DNA of 44,076 nt from an uncultured Pseudomonadales bacterium (GTDB lineage Bacteria > Pseudomonadota > Gammaproteobacteria > Pseudomonadales > Azotimanducaceae), in contig CALIKQ010000042.1 in the NCBI GenBank assembly GCA_938017975.1, positions 1 to 44,076 of the forward strand. Reading direction: 5' to 3'. The notes beneath the pieces are model-generated. The model had not been told where the DNA came from, searched no databases, and saw only the letters and a program-made list of their open reading frames with translations. Made by a program: the position numbers and the translations under genes. Shown piece by piece: positions 17,709-25,942 of this stretch. Each line of letters starts with the position of its first letter. The first letter of the stretch is position 1.

Positions 17709-18239
17709 GTGAAGCAAGATTTAGTCATCACGTTTATTGGTCGCGATCGTCCAGGGATTGTTCAGGACATGTCGCAGAGAGTAACCGTCCATGGCGGAAA
17801 TTGGCTTGAAAGCCAGATGACCCGCCTGGCCGGAAAATTTGCGGGTGTCGCTCGCATCAGCGTCTCGGGACAAGCATTTGAGGCTTTGGTGCAAGATTTG
17901 AACGCTATCCCAGGTTTGACCTTTATTGTCGACGCGCCTGAGAATGTGGTCGAAGACCTTCAAGCCACAGCTTTTTCATTGAATATTATCGGGCCGGATC
18001 GACCAGGGATTCTTGCAGAAATAACCGCCGCTTTAGCAAAGCATGGGGTGAACCTTGTCGATTTGACGACCGAGGTAGGGCCTGCACCGATGACGGGTGA
18101 TCTGACCTTTTTTGCGGAGGTTTCTATTCTCGTGCCGGCTGACACTGAAATGCAGACGGTGCACGCGCAGTTGAATCAAATTGCCGACGAGCTCGCAATT
18201 GATATTCATTTAGAGGCACCGGATCTTCACGGGCCTTGA
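17709..18239 (+). CDS. ACT-domain protein similar to glycine cleavage repressor GcvR
   Basis: The 176-residue protein has two ACT domains, each opening with a GRDRPGIV / GPDRPGIL-type loop (near residues 11 and 99). This layout is that of GcvR, which represses glycine-cleavage genes through GcvA in E. coli, and of other small two-ACT regulators. There is no DNA-binding domain. GTG at 17709 is chosen because GGAGG sits six bases upstream and the first ACT strand begins at once. No gcv gene is near, so the ligand and target are unknown. Confidence 0.82.
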   Translation: MKQDLVITFIGRDRPGIVQDMSQRVTVHGGNWLESQMTRLAGKFAGVARISVSGQAFEALVQDLNAIPGLTFIVDAPENVVEDLQATAFSLNIIGPDRPGILAEITAALAKHGVNLVDLTTEVGPAPMTGDLTFFAEVSILVPADTEMQTVHAQLNQIADELAIDIHLEAPDLHGP

Positions 18240-18292
18240 ACAGAGGCTCACTTCCTAAATTATCCTGATTGCCCATTGAGGGTTGAGACACC

Positions 18293-19627
18293 ATGAGTGA
18301 CGCTGCATTGCCGATAGTTCCAATTAAAACGGGCTTTTTGAGAGCGGTCAGAATGTTGCGTCAAAGTTACCGCAACCCTCTCGAACATGGACAAGCGCTC
18401 CGGGAGCAGTTCGGTGATGTTGTCATGCAAAAGACCGGCAAAATGACCATGGTGCATTTGTTTGGCGCTGATGCGCATCAACTGTGTTTACTGAATCCGG
18501 ATCAAATCCTATCCAATAAAAAAGCCTGGGATTTGATTATTGGTCGTATCTTTCCAAACGGTCTGATGCTCCGTGATGGAGAGGACCATCGTTACCACCG
18601 ACGATTGATGCAGGCAGGTTTTAAGAGCCCGGTGATGCAACAATATCTCAGCAAAATGTTGCCGCAGATCCAATCCTCGGTTGAGGGTTGGTCACCCGGT
18701 CGTGATGGAACCACGATCTTAGCTTATCCAAAATTCAAACAGTTAACGCTGGAATTAGCAGCGACCATTTTTTTAGGAATGGATCTCGGTCAAGACGCGG
18801 CGCGAATAAATCAGGCTTTTGAAACCACGGTGGCAGCCTCTATGCCGAAGATTCCGGTGCCGATTCCCGGTAGCTTGTTGTGGCGTGGAATACGAGCCCG
18901 TCGCGAGATGTCGGCGTATTTTCACGCACAAATCCCGGCCAAGCGGTCTGGCGGTGAGCAAGATCTTTTTTCACTGCTCTGCCGTGCAGAAGATGAGTCC
19001 GGCGCGCATTACACAGATCAAGAAATCGTTGACCACATGATTTTTTTGATGATGGCGGCCCACGACACGACGACCAGCACCTTGACGACGATGATGTACC
19101 TGCTTGCGAAATATCCAGAGTGGCAAGACCGCGTCTATGCTGAGTGCAGGGCACAATCGATTGAGCCGGTGACCCGAGAGCAGTTAAGTGAGATGGTCCT
19201 CAGTGAGGCCGTCATGAAAGAGGCATTGCGGCTCTATCCGCCGCTGTCGACCTTGCCTAAATTTAGCCTGAAATCCTTCGAGTTTCAGGGTTACCTGATC
19301 CCTGCCGGTGCAATGGTGGTGACCTATCCGATCCACACGCATTATATGAATGAATATTGGCATGAACCCGAGCGCTTCAATCCTGAGCGGTTTTTATCAA
19401 GTGCTGAGGTAAAGCGTAGGCATCCTTACAGCTGGGTGCCCTTCAGTGGTGGCGCACATATGTGCATTGGCCTTCATTTTGCCGATATGCAGATAAAATT
19501 GGTGCTGCGAGAACTGCTGCTGCGGTACCGCTTTAGTGTATCCGAAGGTTACGAGATGCCAATTCAGCAATCCCCCATCTCTAAGCCCAAGGATGGCCTC
19601 CCCATTGAATTGGTGCGGCGCGCTTAG
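18293..19627 (+). CDS. Cytochrome P450
   Basis: A 444-residue haem monooxygenase. It has the haem-thiolate motif FSGGAHMCIG with ligand Cys391, the K-helix ExxR (KEALRLYPP), the I-helix oxygen-activation motif AAHDTTTSTL near residue 254, and a meander PERF. No signal peptide or N-terminal anchor is seen, so it is a soluble bacterial P450. The layout is nearer to CYP51/CYP26/CYP120-like proteins than to the P450cam group, but I cannot assign a family. No ferredoxin or ferredoxin reductase gene lies nearby, so electrons must come from elsewhere. A hydrophobic substrate such as a terpenoid, sterol or fatty acid is plausible. Confidence 0.94.
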   Translation: MSDAALPIVPIKTGFLRAVRMLRQSYRNPLEHGQALREQFGDVVMQKTGKMTMVHLFGADAHQLCLLNPDQILSNKKAWDLIIGRIFPNGLMLRDGEDHRYHRRLMQAGFKSPVMQQYLSKMLPQIQSSVEGWSPGRDGTTILAYPKFKQLTLELAATIFLGMDLGQDAARINQAFETTVAASMPKIPVPIPGSLLWRGIRARREMSAYFHAQIPAKRSGGEQDLFSLLCRAEDESGAHYTDQEIVDHMIFLMMAAHDTTTSTLTTMMYLLAKYPEWQDRVYAECRAQSIEPVTREQLSEMVLSEAVMKEALRLYPPLSTLPKFSLKSFEFQGYLIPAGAMVVTYPIHTHYMNEYWHEPERFNPERFLSSAEVKRRHPYSWVPFSGGAHMCIGLHFADMQIKLVLRELLLRYRFSVSEGYEMPIQQSPISKPKDGLPIELVRRA

Positions 19628-19969
19628 CGCTCGGCCCCAAGATTGTGTGCGTTCCGGTTGTCCGGTTACCGCCGCGCTCGAATCGCCTTGGTAAAGGGAC
19701 GAAGCCATGCGTTGGTGTTGAGGCAAGGGAGCAGACAGACAGAGCTTAAAAGAGAACGGACTTAAATGAGAGCTGGCTTAAAAAAGAGCGGACCAAAAAA
19801 AGAGTGATGTGAAAAGACTGGATACGAATACGATGGTACAGGTTCCTACATTGGAGCAACCAAGCCTTAACGTCTCTGGTTGTGAGCGGGATAATCAAAA
19901 GACAATCAAAGCCGGTTCGCACCAACTGCATGTTAGAGCGCATGGTCACACAGTGATCGGGGTTTGGGT
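19628..19969. other. 342-bp intergenic region before the flavin monooxygenase gene
   Basis: No gene is supported. The short minus-strand frames at 19397-19726 and 19746-19949 have low-complexity translations and overlap coding sequence or the tandem repeats. The region holds a 16-bp, four-copy tandem repeat (19745-19808), an AGAC run just before it, and presumably the promoter and leader of the gene at 19970. Confidence 0.6.
19745..19808. repeat. Four tandem 16-bp imperfect direct repeats
   Basis: Units are CTTAAAAGAGAACGGA (19745-19760), CTTAAATGAGAGCTGG (19761-19776), CTTAAAAAAGAGCGGA (19777-19792) and CCAAAAAAAGAGTGAT (19793-19808). The period is exactly 16 bp with no gaps, and similarity declines in the fourth copy. 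Consensus is about CTTAAAAAAGAGCGGA. They lie 162 bp upstream of the monooxygenase start. They could be iterated regulator sites or a slippage-derived minisatellite. Confidence 0.75.
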
Positions 19970-21139
19970 ATGAGCGAACGTCGCTGCTTGATTGTTGGCG
20001 CTGGTATTGGCGGGGTTGCGGCGGCGCTGCTGCTTAGCCGCGCTGGTCATCGCGTTACGGTTGTGGAAAGAAAGCCAAGGCCCACTGAATTGGGAGCGGG
20101 GCTTCAGATCTCTCCAAATGGAGCCCGCATTCTTCAAAGGCTGGGCCTCGAGTCAGAGGTCCAAGCAGTTTCGTCTCAACCTGAAAGGGTCGAATTCCGG
20201 GATTGGTCGAATGGCTCGGTGATTGTGCGTTCAATGTTGGGTGCCTCAGCAGAACAGAAATTTCACGCGCCTTACTTTCACTTGTTGCGTTCTGACCTGC
20301 TGACCCTCTTGGTTGACGCCGCGGCGCTCGAACCACGGATCGATATGTTGTTTGGTACGGTGATTTCAGAAATCGATGTGACTGCTCCCAGCATTTCTGT
20401 GGAATCTGGGAGCAGGACGCTTTCCGCAGATGTCCTGATCGGTGCTGACGGGATTCATTCTCAGGTTCGAGAATGTCTTTTTGGAGGTGATGCGCCGAGG
20501 TTTACTGGACAGGTGGCATGGCGGCTGCTGGTCGAGGGCGATCATTTGCCAGAGCACTTGACTCAGCCTGCGGCCAATGTGTGGTGGGGCCCCAAGAAGC
20601 ACTTCGTGCACTATCCTGTTCGTGGCGGAACAAAAATAAATTGTGTCTGTGTCGTTGAACAGGCGGACTGGGCTGAAGAGTCTTGGACTCAACCTGGTGC
20701 CGTGGCCTCGGTTCAGCACGATTTCGAAAACTGGCACGCCGACGTCCAGACGTTGATTCAGGGGGCTGATTCGTCCGCTATTTTTAAATGGGGCCTGTTT
20801 GATCGTCCGCCTCTGCGGACTTGGGGCCGACAGCAGGTAACCCTTTTGGGGGATGCCTGTCACCCAACGCTGCCGTTTCTCGCTCAGGGTGCCTCGATGG
20901 CGCTCGAAGATGCTGCAGTGCTCGCGCAATGTTTGGAGGGCCAGCCGAACGTAAGCTTGGGCCTTCGTCAGTACGAAACGCTGAGACAGCCCCGTACGGC
21001 TTACGTCCAGCGCGCCTCAAGAAGGAACGCGTCGATTTATCATGCCGCCGGCCTCAAAGCGATCCTGCGCAATCGTATTGCCCCTTACGCGGGTAACCGG
21101 TTGATGGATAAAATCTACGGGTTTAATGCGTTTGCCTAG
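19970..21139 (+). CDS. FAD-dependent monooxygenase (class A flavoprotein, salicylate-hydroxylase-like)
   Basis: A 389-residue flavoprotein of the para-hydroxybenzoate hydroxylase fold, which uses NAD(P)H and oxygen to hydroxylate substrates. Motifs are the dinucleotide loop GAGIGG (residues 9-14), the DG motif GADGIHSQVR near 157, and the FAD-ribityl motif GDACHPTLPFLAQGA near 293. ATG at 19970 gives the usual N-terminus; TTG at 19964 is also possible. Closest by motif are salicylate 1-hydroxylase and 3-hydroxybenzoate 6-hydroxylase, but no ring-cleavage genes are near, so the aromatic substrate is not established. Confidence 0.9.
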   Translation: MSERRCLIVGAGIGGVAAALLLSRAGHRVTVVERKPRPTELGAGLQISPNGARILQRLGLESEVQAVSSQPERVEFRDWSNGSVIVRSMLGASAEQKFHAPYFHLLRSDLLTLLVDAAALEPRIDMLFGTVISEIDVTAPSISVESGSRTLSADVLIGADGIHSQVRECLFGGDAPRFTGQVAWRLLVEGDHLPEHLTQPAANVWWGPKKHFVHYPVRGGTKINCVCVVEQADWAEESWTQPGAVASVQHDFENWHADVQTLIQGADSSAIFKWGLFDRPPLRTWGRQQVTLLGDACHPTLPFLAQGASMALEDAAVLAQCLEGQPNVSLGLRQYETLRQPRTAYVQRASRRNASIYHAAGLKAILRNRIAPYAGNRLMDKIYGFNAFA

Positions 21140-21140
21140 T

Positions 21141-21169
21141 GCCCTCAGTGAAGTGCTCAGAGCGAGGGC
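21141..21169 (+). other. Hairpin after the monooxygenase gene
   Basis: GCCCTC (21141-21146) pairs with GAGGGC (21164-21169), and an inner GCTCAGAGC can also pair. It begins right after the stop at 21139. The following run is A rather than T, so it does not fit a plus-strand intrinsic terminator well; an mRNA-end hairpin is possible. Confidence 0.35.
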
Positions 21170-21336
21170 CGGTTAAAAAAACGGGTCGGCGCAGGCCCGC
21201 CATGACCCCATGGCCCTGAATTTGACATGCTGGGTGAGCGCGCAAGAATGGCCTGTGTGAATCGTTGCGCTTATGTAAAACAGAAGCATCGAAGATCAAG
21301 GTAAGCGCATCACCGTTATTTAAGGGGAAAGAAATC

Positions 21337-22332
21337 ATGAAATTAAAAGTCAGTCTTTTGATCCTCTTGGCGATCGCTTTGTGTCTCGCTGTTTTAATAG
21401 ACCAAAGGGTGAATTTACTTCTGTTAACTATGGCAAGTAGCGAGCCGCCAGCGCTGCTCGAGCCGCAAGACCAAGGCTCTGATGTGAGTTGGTTTGACGA
21501 TTATTACACCGTCCAGGCCATTGACGAGAAAACCTTTGCAATTGGTGAACCTAGATATTTCCAAAAGAACTTTAATTATCTGATTGTTGGCGAATCTCGG
21601 GCGATCGTTTTTGATGCTGGAACGGGCCAAAGAGACATTCGATCTGTTGTTCAAACATTGACTGATTTGCCCGTTACTTTTATACCTTCTCACCTGCACT
21701 ATGATCATATTGGCAGTGATATTTTTTTTGATCAGACGGCACTGATCAATCTCCCTCATCTCAAGGCAAGAACCATCGATAATGCCTTGGCGCTGACGCG
21801 TTTCGAGCATTTAGGAGAGGTAGAAGGCTTCGGGCCGGCAGTCATTCAGGTTGATCAATGGTTGTCTCCCAATGAAGTGATCGACTTAGGCGGGCGGTTT
21901 TTAACGGTGCTTTATACGCCGGGACACACGCCAGATTCGATTTCACTGTTTGATGCCGAAGCGGGATATCTGTTCGCCGGTGATTTTTTATATCCAGGGC
22001 CGCTTTATGCGTTTTTGCCGAACAGTAGTTTGGGCGATTATTTGCAAGGTGCCGAGACGATACAAGCAGCTGGACAGGGCCAATTGCGGGTTTTTGGGGC
22101 GCACCGAGATGAGGCAATCGGGTTACCTGAATTAGGACTGGATCACGTGATTGCGCTTAAAAATAGCCTGCTTGAAATTCGCTCTGGTGCTGCGGATGCT
22201 ACCGGTATCTATCCAGTCAGTTACGACATTGATGATCGGGTAGTCCTGCTCAGCGAGCCTAAGTGGTTGCAGAACTGGGAGGTTATGTACCCTTCTCTTC
22301 ACCCGAAAGCAGGGGGTCACATCAACAAGTAG
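21337..22332 (+). CDS. Metallo-beta-lactamase-fold hydrolase with N-terminal membrane anchor or signal
   Basis: A 331-residue protein. Residues 5-21 are a hydrophobic stretch that could be a signal peptide or anchor, which would place the enzyme in the periplasm. The metal motif is SHLHYDHIGSD (His119, His121, Asp123, His124), followed by YTPGHTPDSISLF, the bridging-Asp motif AGDFLYPGPLY and a late GAHRDE. ATG at 21337 has GGGGAAAG upstream and fits the signal; the open frame to 21265 adds a charged, unlikely extension. The substrate is unknown; lactones, esters or thioesters are typical of this superfamily. Confidence 0.87.
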   Translation: MKLKVSLLILLAIALCLAVLIDQRVNLLLLTMASSEPPALLEPQDQGSDVSWFDDYYTVQAIDEKTFAIGEPRYFQKNFNYLIVGESRAIVFDAGTGQRDIRSVVQTLTDLPVTFIPSHLHYDHIGSDIFFDQTALINLPHLKARTIDNALALTRFEHLGEVEGFGPAVIQVDQWLSPNEVIDLGGRFLTVLYTPGHTPDSISLFDAEAGYLFAGDFLYPGPLYAFLPNSSLGDYLQGAETIQAAGQGQLRVFGAHRDEAIGLPELGLDHVIALKNSLLEIRSGAADATGIYPVSYDIDDRVVLLSEPKWLQNWEVMYPSLHPKAGGHINK

Positions 22333-22452
22333 GAAGTTCTGCCGATCGGCCTGCGTAGCTGCAGCCAGGACTTTGATGTTGAATTGACGGATACTAGCCC
22401 TAGACCACAGTTAAGCAGAGTAATTGGTCCAGAGTTGCCGAAGGAGAACAAT

Positions 22453-23562
22453 GTGCAAGAAACCTTTACTGAAGATCAATTGCAGTTTCGGGAAGTCGTG
22501 AGGAAATTCCTCCACGATAAATCGCCGATGTCTGCGGTCAGACAGCTGCAAGAGACTGAATCAGGGTATGACGCGGAAGTATGGCGCTCCCTCGGCCAAG
22601 ATCTTGGGTTGCCAGGTACGCATCTGCCTGAGGCGTATGGCGGCCTCGGGTATGGACCGATTGAACTGGGCATCATTCTCGAGGAAATGGGTCGAACTCT
22701 GTATGGTGGACCATTCTTGTCCTCGGCCGTACTGGCGGGATATGCAACGTCGCTTTTTGCTGAGGAAGCAAGTCGGCAGGTACTGATTCCAGATATTTCG
22801 AGCGGTATTTTGCGAGTGGCACTGGTCCTTGATAGCTTGAGTTGTCCTGAGCTGGTTGGGAAGACCTTGACTGTTGATGCTGCTGATCGGCTGACGGGTC
22901 GTGCTGAGATCGTCATCGATGCGTTAAGTGCTGATGAACTTCATGTGATTGCAGACAGTCCAAACGGCTTGGGTTTGTATCGCGTCTCGCCAAGTGCCGA
23001 GGAGGTCACATTATATGCGCGTGAATCGATAGACCTAACGCGTAAACTTTCCAGTGTCCTGTTCGACCATGCGCCTGTGGAGCGGTTGGGGCAAGTCGAT
23101 GCAGGCGGCTTGCAGAGGTTCTGGGATCTCGCATGTGTGGCGTTATCACACGAAATGATCGGTGGTGCAGGGGCGCTGCTCGAATCAACGGTCGAATACA
23201 CCAAAATACGTGTTCAATTTGGGCGGCCGATTGGCTCTTTCCAAGCGCTCAAGCATCGTTGTGCTGACCTTCTGATGGCCTTGGAGTTTGCAAAAGCTGC
23301 AACTTATCAAGCTGCGTTCAGCCTTGCGGTGGATGACAACCCTGGGTTTGTGGCCAGTATGGCTAAAGCCATGGCGTCCGACTGTTTTATGGAGACCGCT
23401 CGGGCGGCGATTCAATTGCGCGGTGGACTTGGCTTTACTTGGGAGGATGACACTCATCTATTTTTCAAGCGCGCTAAGTGTGATGAGGTTTTGCTGGGGT
23501 TACCTCATGTTCATCGAGAGAGGATGATTCAGCAGATGGAGGGTAATGATCGTGCAGCTTAA
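22453..23562 (+). CDS. Acyl-CoA dehydrogenase-like subunit, first of a pair
   Basis: A 369-residue protein with the acyl-CoA dehydrogenase fold. The N-terminal helical domain (PEAYGGLGYGPIELGIILEE, residues 59-78) and C-terminal domain with RVQFGRPIGSFQ (253-264, dimer-interface FAD contacts) and GGLGFTWEDD (324-333) are present. The middle beta domain lacks the flavin motif usually seen as SEPxxGSD. Start GTG 22453 is chosen because AAGGAG (22441-22446) precedes it; a TTG at 22384 would add 23 residues. It overlaps the next gene by 17 bp. Its missing motif is the one its partner keeps, suggesting one mixed enzyme. Possible roles are beta-oxidation of unusual acyl chains. Confidence 0.9.
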   Translation: MQETFTEDQLQFREVVRKFLHDKSPMSAVRQLQETESGYDAEVWRSLGQDLGLPGTHLPEAYGGLGYGPIELGIILEEMGRTLYGGPFLSSAVLAGYATSLFAEEASRQVLIPDISSGILRVALVLDSLSCPELVGKTLTVDAADRLTGRAEIVIDALSADELHVIADSPNGLGLYRVSPSAEEVTLYARESIDLTRKLSSVLFDHAPVERLGQVDAGGLQRFWDLACVALSHEMIGGAGALLESTVEYTKIRVQFGRPIGSFQALKHRCADLLMALEFAKAATYQAAFSLAVDDNPGFVASMAKAMASDCFMETARAAIQLRGGLGFTWEDDTHLFFKRAKCDEVLLGLPHVHRERMIQQMEGNDRAA

Positions 23563-24802
23563 TGAGATTGAAACGGCGGTGAACCAGTTCTTGGATCAAG
23601 CATTTTCACCCGATCTTTCTTTGATCGAATGGCGTCAACGACTTGTGGCCGCAGGCTGGGCTGCGCCCAGTTGGCCTGAAGATTGTTTCGGTCGCGGCTT
23701 TACCGCCGAGCAGACGGCTGTTGTGGACCGTGTGTTTAAGACCAGGCGGATTGTAGGCGCAGCGCAAGTAGGTCCGAGGCGACTGGCTGCTGAGACCCTC
23801 TTGGTGCACGGGTCTGTAGACCAGAAGAATCGATATCTCCCCTCGATATTGACTGGGGAGCACAGCTGGTGCCAATTGTTCAGTGAACCTGGCAGTGGAT
23901 CCGATTTGGCGGGTGCAGCCACTAAGGCCGAGCGTTCGGGCGATCAATGGATTGTGAATGGTCAAAAGGTCTGGAATACCAGCGCGCACCACGCCGATTT
24001 TGGCATTTTGGTGGCTCGAACTGATTGGGATTTACCGAAACATCAGGGCCTGTCCTACTTTTTAATCGATATGCGTCAGCCCGGTGTTGAAGTCCGGCCT
24101 TTAAAGCAAATGAACGGTCATGCTTCTTTCAATGAAGTTTTTCTAACCGATGCGGTCGTGCGCCAGGATGATTTAGTAGGAGGAGAAGGCCACGGCTGGG
24201 CGGTTGCGACGACAACTTTATCAATAGAGCGTCAGGGCTTTGCACGCGGTCGGAATCCGCGGGCGACGCATTCTGCGCCGGCTCAGGGCCGGGTCTATGA
24301 TGAAGAAGCAAAAGAGTTGGAAATCGACAACGAGCCATACACTTGGTACCCCCAGCGCGAAGGCCGGCCGGATTTGGTTTTCGAGCGGGCTAGAGAAACG
24401 GGCGCGATATCGGATGCCGCCGTACGTCAGGAGATGGCGAAACTCGTTTGCTTGTCAGAGGCAGCCAAAATATCGGCCCGGTTCGTTGCCGCCCATCGAA
24501 AGCTGGGAAATGGAGAAGTTTTGCCCGCGGGCTCTATCGGAAAACTCGGCGCGAGTGTGATTGCGCGGCAGGCAGCACAGGTCCATACAATGATTTCGGG
24601 AACGGATGCGATGCTCAGTGGATCCGGATCACCGATGGATGGTGTGATTGCAGAAACATTGATTTCGGTACCCGCAATATCGATTGCAGGGGGCACCGAC
24701 GAAATACAGAGAAACATCATCGCAGAACGAGTACTTGGAATGCCCAAGGAACAACGTCAAGATACGGGGCCTTTTCGAGATATTCCAAGAAACATCAGTT
24801 GA
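23546..24802 (+). CDS. Acyl-CoA dehydrogenase-like subunit, second of a pair
   Basis: A 418-residue acyl-CoA dehydrogenase homologue. It keeps the flavin motif FSEPGSGSDLA (residues 112-122) and VNGQKVWNTSA, and ends with GGTDEIQRNIIAERVLGMP (382-400). The usual RxxFGxxIxxFQ segment after the middle domain is missing; instead there is an insert rich in charged and aromatic residues (about 234-290). The Glu that is catalytic in medium-chain enzymes (YEGT) is Gly here. ATG 23546 has GGAGGG at 23537-23542 and overlaps the previous gene by 17 bp, favouring equal translation of both subunits. Confidence 0.92.
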   Translation: MIVQLNEIETAVNQFLDQAFSPDLSLIEWRQRLVAAGWAAPSWPEDCFGRGFTAEQTAVVDRVFKTRRIVGAAQVGPRRLAAETLLVHGSVDQKNRYLPSILTGEHSWCQLFSEPGSGSDLAGAATKAERSGDQWIVNGQKVWNTSAHHADFGILVARTDWDLPKHQGLSYFLIDMRQPGVEVRPLKQMNGHASFNEVFLTDAVVRQDDLVGGEGHGWAVATTTLSIERQGFARGRNPRATHSAPAQGRVYDEEAKELEIDNEPYTWYPQREGRPDLVFERARETGAISDAAVRQEMAKLVCLSEAAKISARFVAAHRKLGNGEVLPAGSIGKLGASVIARQAAQVHTMISGTDAMLSGSGSPMDGVIAETLISVPAISIAGGTDEIQRNIIAERVLGMPKEQRQDTGPFRDIPRNIS

Positions 24803-24905
24803 TGTATTGATGGGGTGGGGCATTGGCGTGATAGGCCGCATTCTATTGCGGCAGGCGATCGAAGGGGTTTAGTGAGTCAATGGTTTAGGTCTAAAGGAGA
24901 GGAGA

Positions 24906-25274
24906 ATGTCATTTAAAGGAATTGATCACGTTGTGGTTCGTGTCAAGGATATTGAGTCGGCGATAAAAAATTACAACGTCATACTGGGTCTTGAGCCAAC
25001 CAGAGCACATTCTGATGCGCTCCAAGCGGATCAGGCTTTCTACCATTTTGACAACGGTACTTTTCTAGAACTGATCATGCCAACCGATGAAGCCTCGGCG
25101 ATCAGCGGACCTCTCGCCAAGCTTGGCGACGGCGTTCATACCGTGGCTTTCGCGGTCGACGACCGCGCCAAAACTTCTGAGCAGCTCAGCGAGCAAGGTG
25201 TTCGGGTGATCGGAGGTACTTTTGTACACCCCGGTGATGCCAATGGGCTACTGGTCCAGCTGTCATCGGATTGA
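24906..25274 (+). CDS. VOC-superfamily protein (glyoxalase / methylmalonyl-CoA epimerase-like)
   Basis: A 122-residue single-domain protein with the paired beta-alpha-beta-beta-beta modules of the vicinal-oxygen-chelate fold. It starts FKGIDHVVVRVKDIE, with the first metal-ligand His in IDHV; a second His appears in DGVHTVAFAV and a Glu in FLELIM, and a late HPGDANGLLVQL. Good AGGAGAGG ribosome binding site. It follows the acyl-CoA dehydrogenase pair in the same direction after 103 bp. Epimerase, dioxygenase-like and glyoxalase roles are all possible. Confidence 0.82.
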   Translation: MSFKGIDHVVVRVKDIESAIKNYNVILGLEPTRAHSDALQADQAFYHFDNGTFLELIMPTDEASAISGPLAKLGDGVHTVAFAVDDRAKTSEQLSEQGVRVIGGTFVHPGDANGLLVQLSSD

Positions 25275-25280
25275 TGCGAT

Positions 25281-25309
25281 TTTCAGTCAGGACTGACTGC
25301 TGGTACACT
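25281..25309 (+). promoter_or_regulatory. ribA promoter with inverted-repeat operator
   Basis: An extended -10, TGG-TACACT (25301-25309), has a poor -35 TTTCAG (25281-25286) at 17 bp. A perfect inverted repeat CAGTCA-GGAC-TGACTG (25284-25299) overlaps the -35 and spacer. A dimeric repressor or activator could bind there. The ribA ATG is 31 bp past the -10. Confidence 0.5.
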
Positions 25310-25339
25310 TCGCCATCGAAAGGTTAAGAGCATGATTCA

Positions 25340-25942
25340 ATGCCAGTTCAATTTGTAGCCGCCTGCGAGCTGCCAACTCAGTATGGTGAGTTCCGAATGC
25401 ATGGTTTTGAGGACCCTGACACGCGTCAGGAGCACGTCGCGTTGACGTTTGGTGAGGTTGCAAACCAATCAGGTCTGATTTGCCGTGTGCATTCTGAATG
25501 TTTAACAGGCGATTGCCTGTTCAGTATGCGCTGTGACTGCGGCTCTCAGTTGCAAACGGCTTTGCAGAGAATTTCGGAAGAAGGCCGGGGCGTTTTACTC
25601 TATTTGCGTCAAGAAGGAAGGGGTATCGGGCTCATCAATAAAATTAGAGCCTACCAGCTTCAGGATGCAGGAGCTGACACCGTCGAAGCCAACGAACGTT
25701 TAGGGTTTGATGCCGATCTGCGCGACTACACGATGTGTAAAAGTATGTTCTCCCATCTGCAGGTGTCATCCGTTCGCTTAATGACGAATAATCCAGTCAA
25801 GGTCAATGCATTAACGAAATTAGGAATTGTTGTCGAAGACCGAGTTCCAATCGAGACAGGTCAAAATGATCACAACGCGCGATATCTAGAGACGAAAGCA
25901 GGAAAGCTTGGACATCTCCTAGGAGCATCAGAAGCTGGTTAA
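25340..25942 (+). CDS. ribA: GTP cyclohydrolase II
   Basis: RibA opens GTP to start riboflavin synthesis. The 200-residue protein has the zinc site [17 protein letters not shown] (three Cys, residues 55-70 region), the catalytic [13 protein letters not shown], and the C-terminal [15 protein letters not shown]. It is the stand-alone form, not fused to RibB. ATG at 25340 is used because the closer upstream ATG leads to an early stop. It converges with dxs, and the two stop codons share bases in TTAA at 25939-25942. Confidence 0.96.
   Translation: MPVQFVAACELPTQYGEFRMHGFEDPDTRQEHVALTFGEVANQSGLICRVHSECLTGDCLFSMRCDCGSQLQTALQRISEEGRGVLLYLRQEGRGIGLINKIRAYQLQDAGADTVEANERLGFDADLRDYTMCKSMFSHLQVSSVRLMTNNPVKVNALTKLGIVVEDRVPIETGQNDHNARYLETKAGKLGHLLGASEAG

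Noticed and set aside
21141-21187. Intrinsic terminator after the flavin monooxygenase gene
   Set aside because: The stem is followed by an A-run instead of a T-run on the coding strand, so I list it only as a hairpin.
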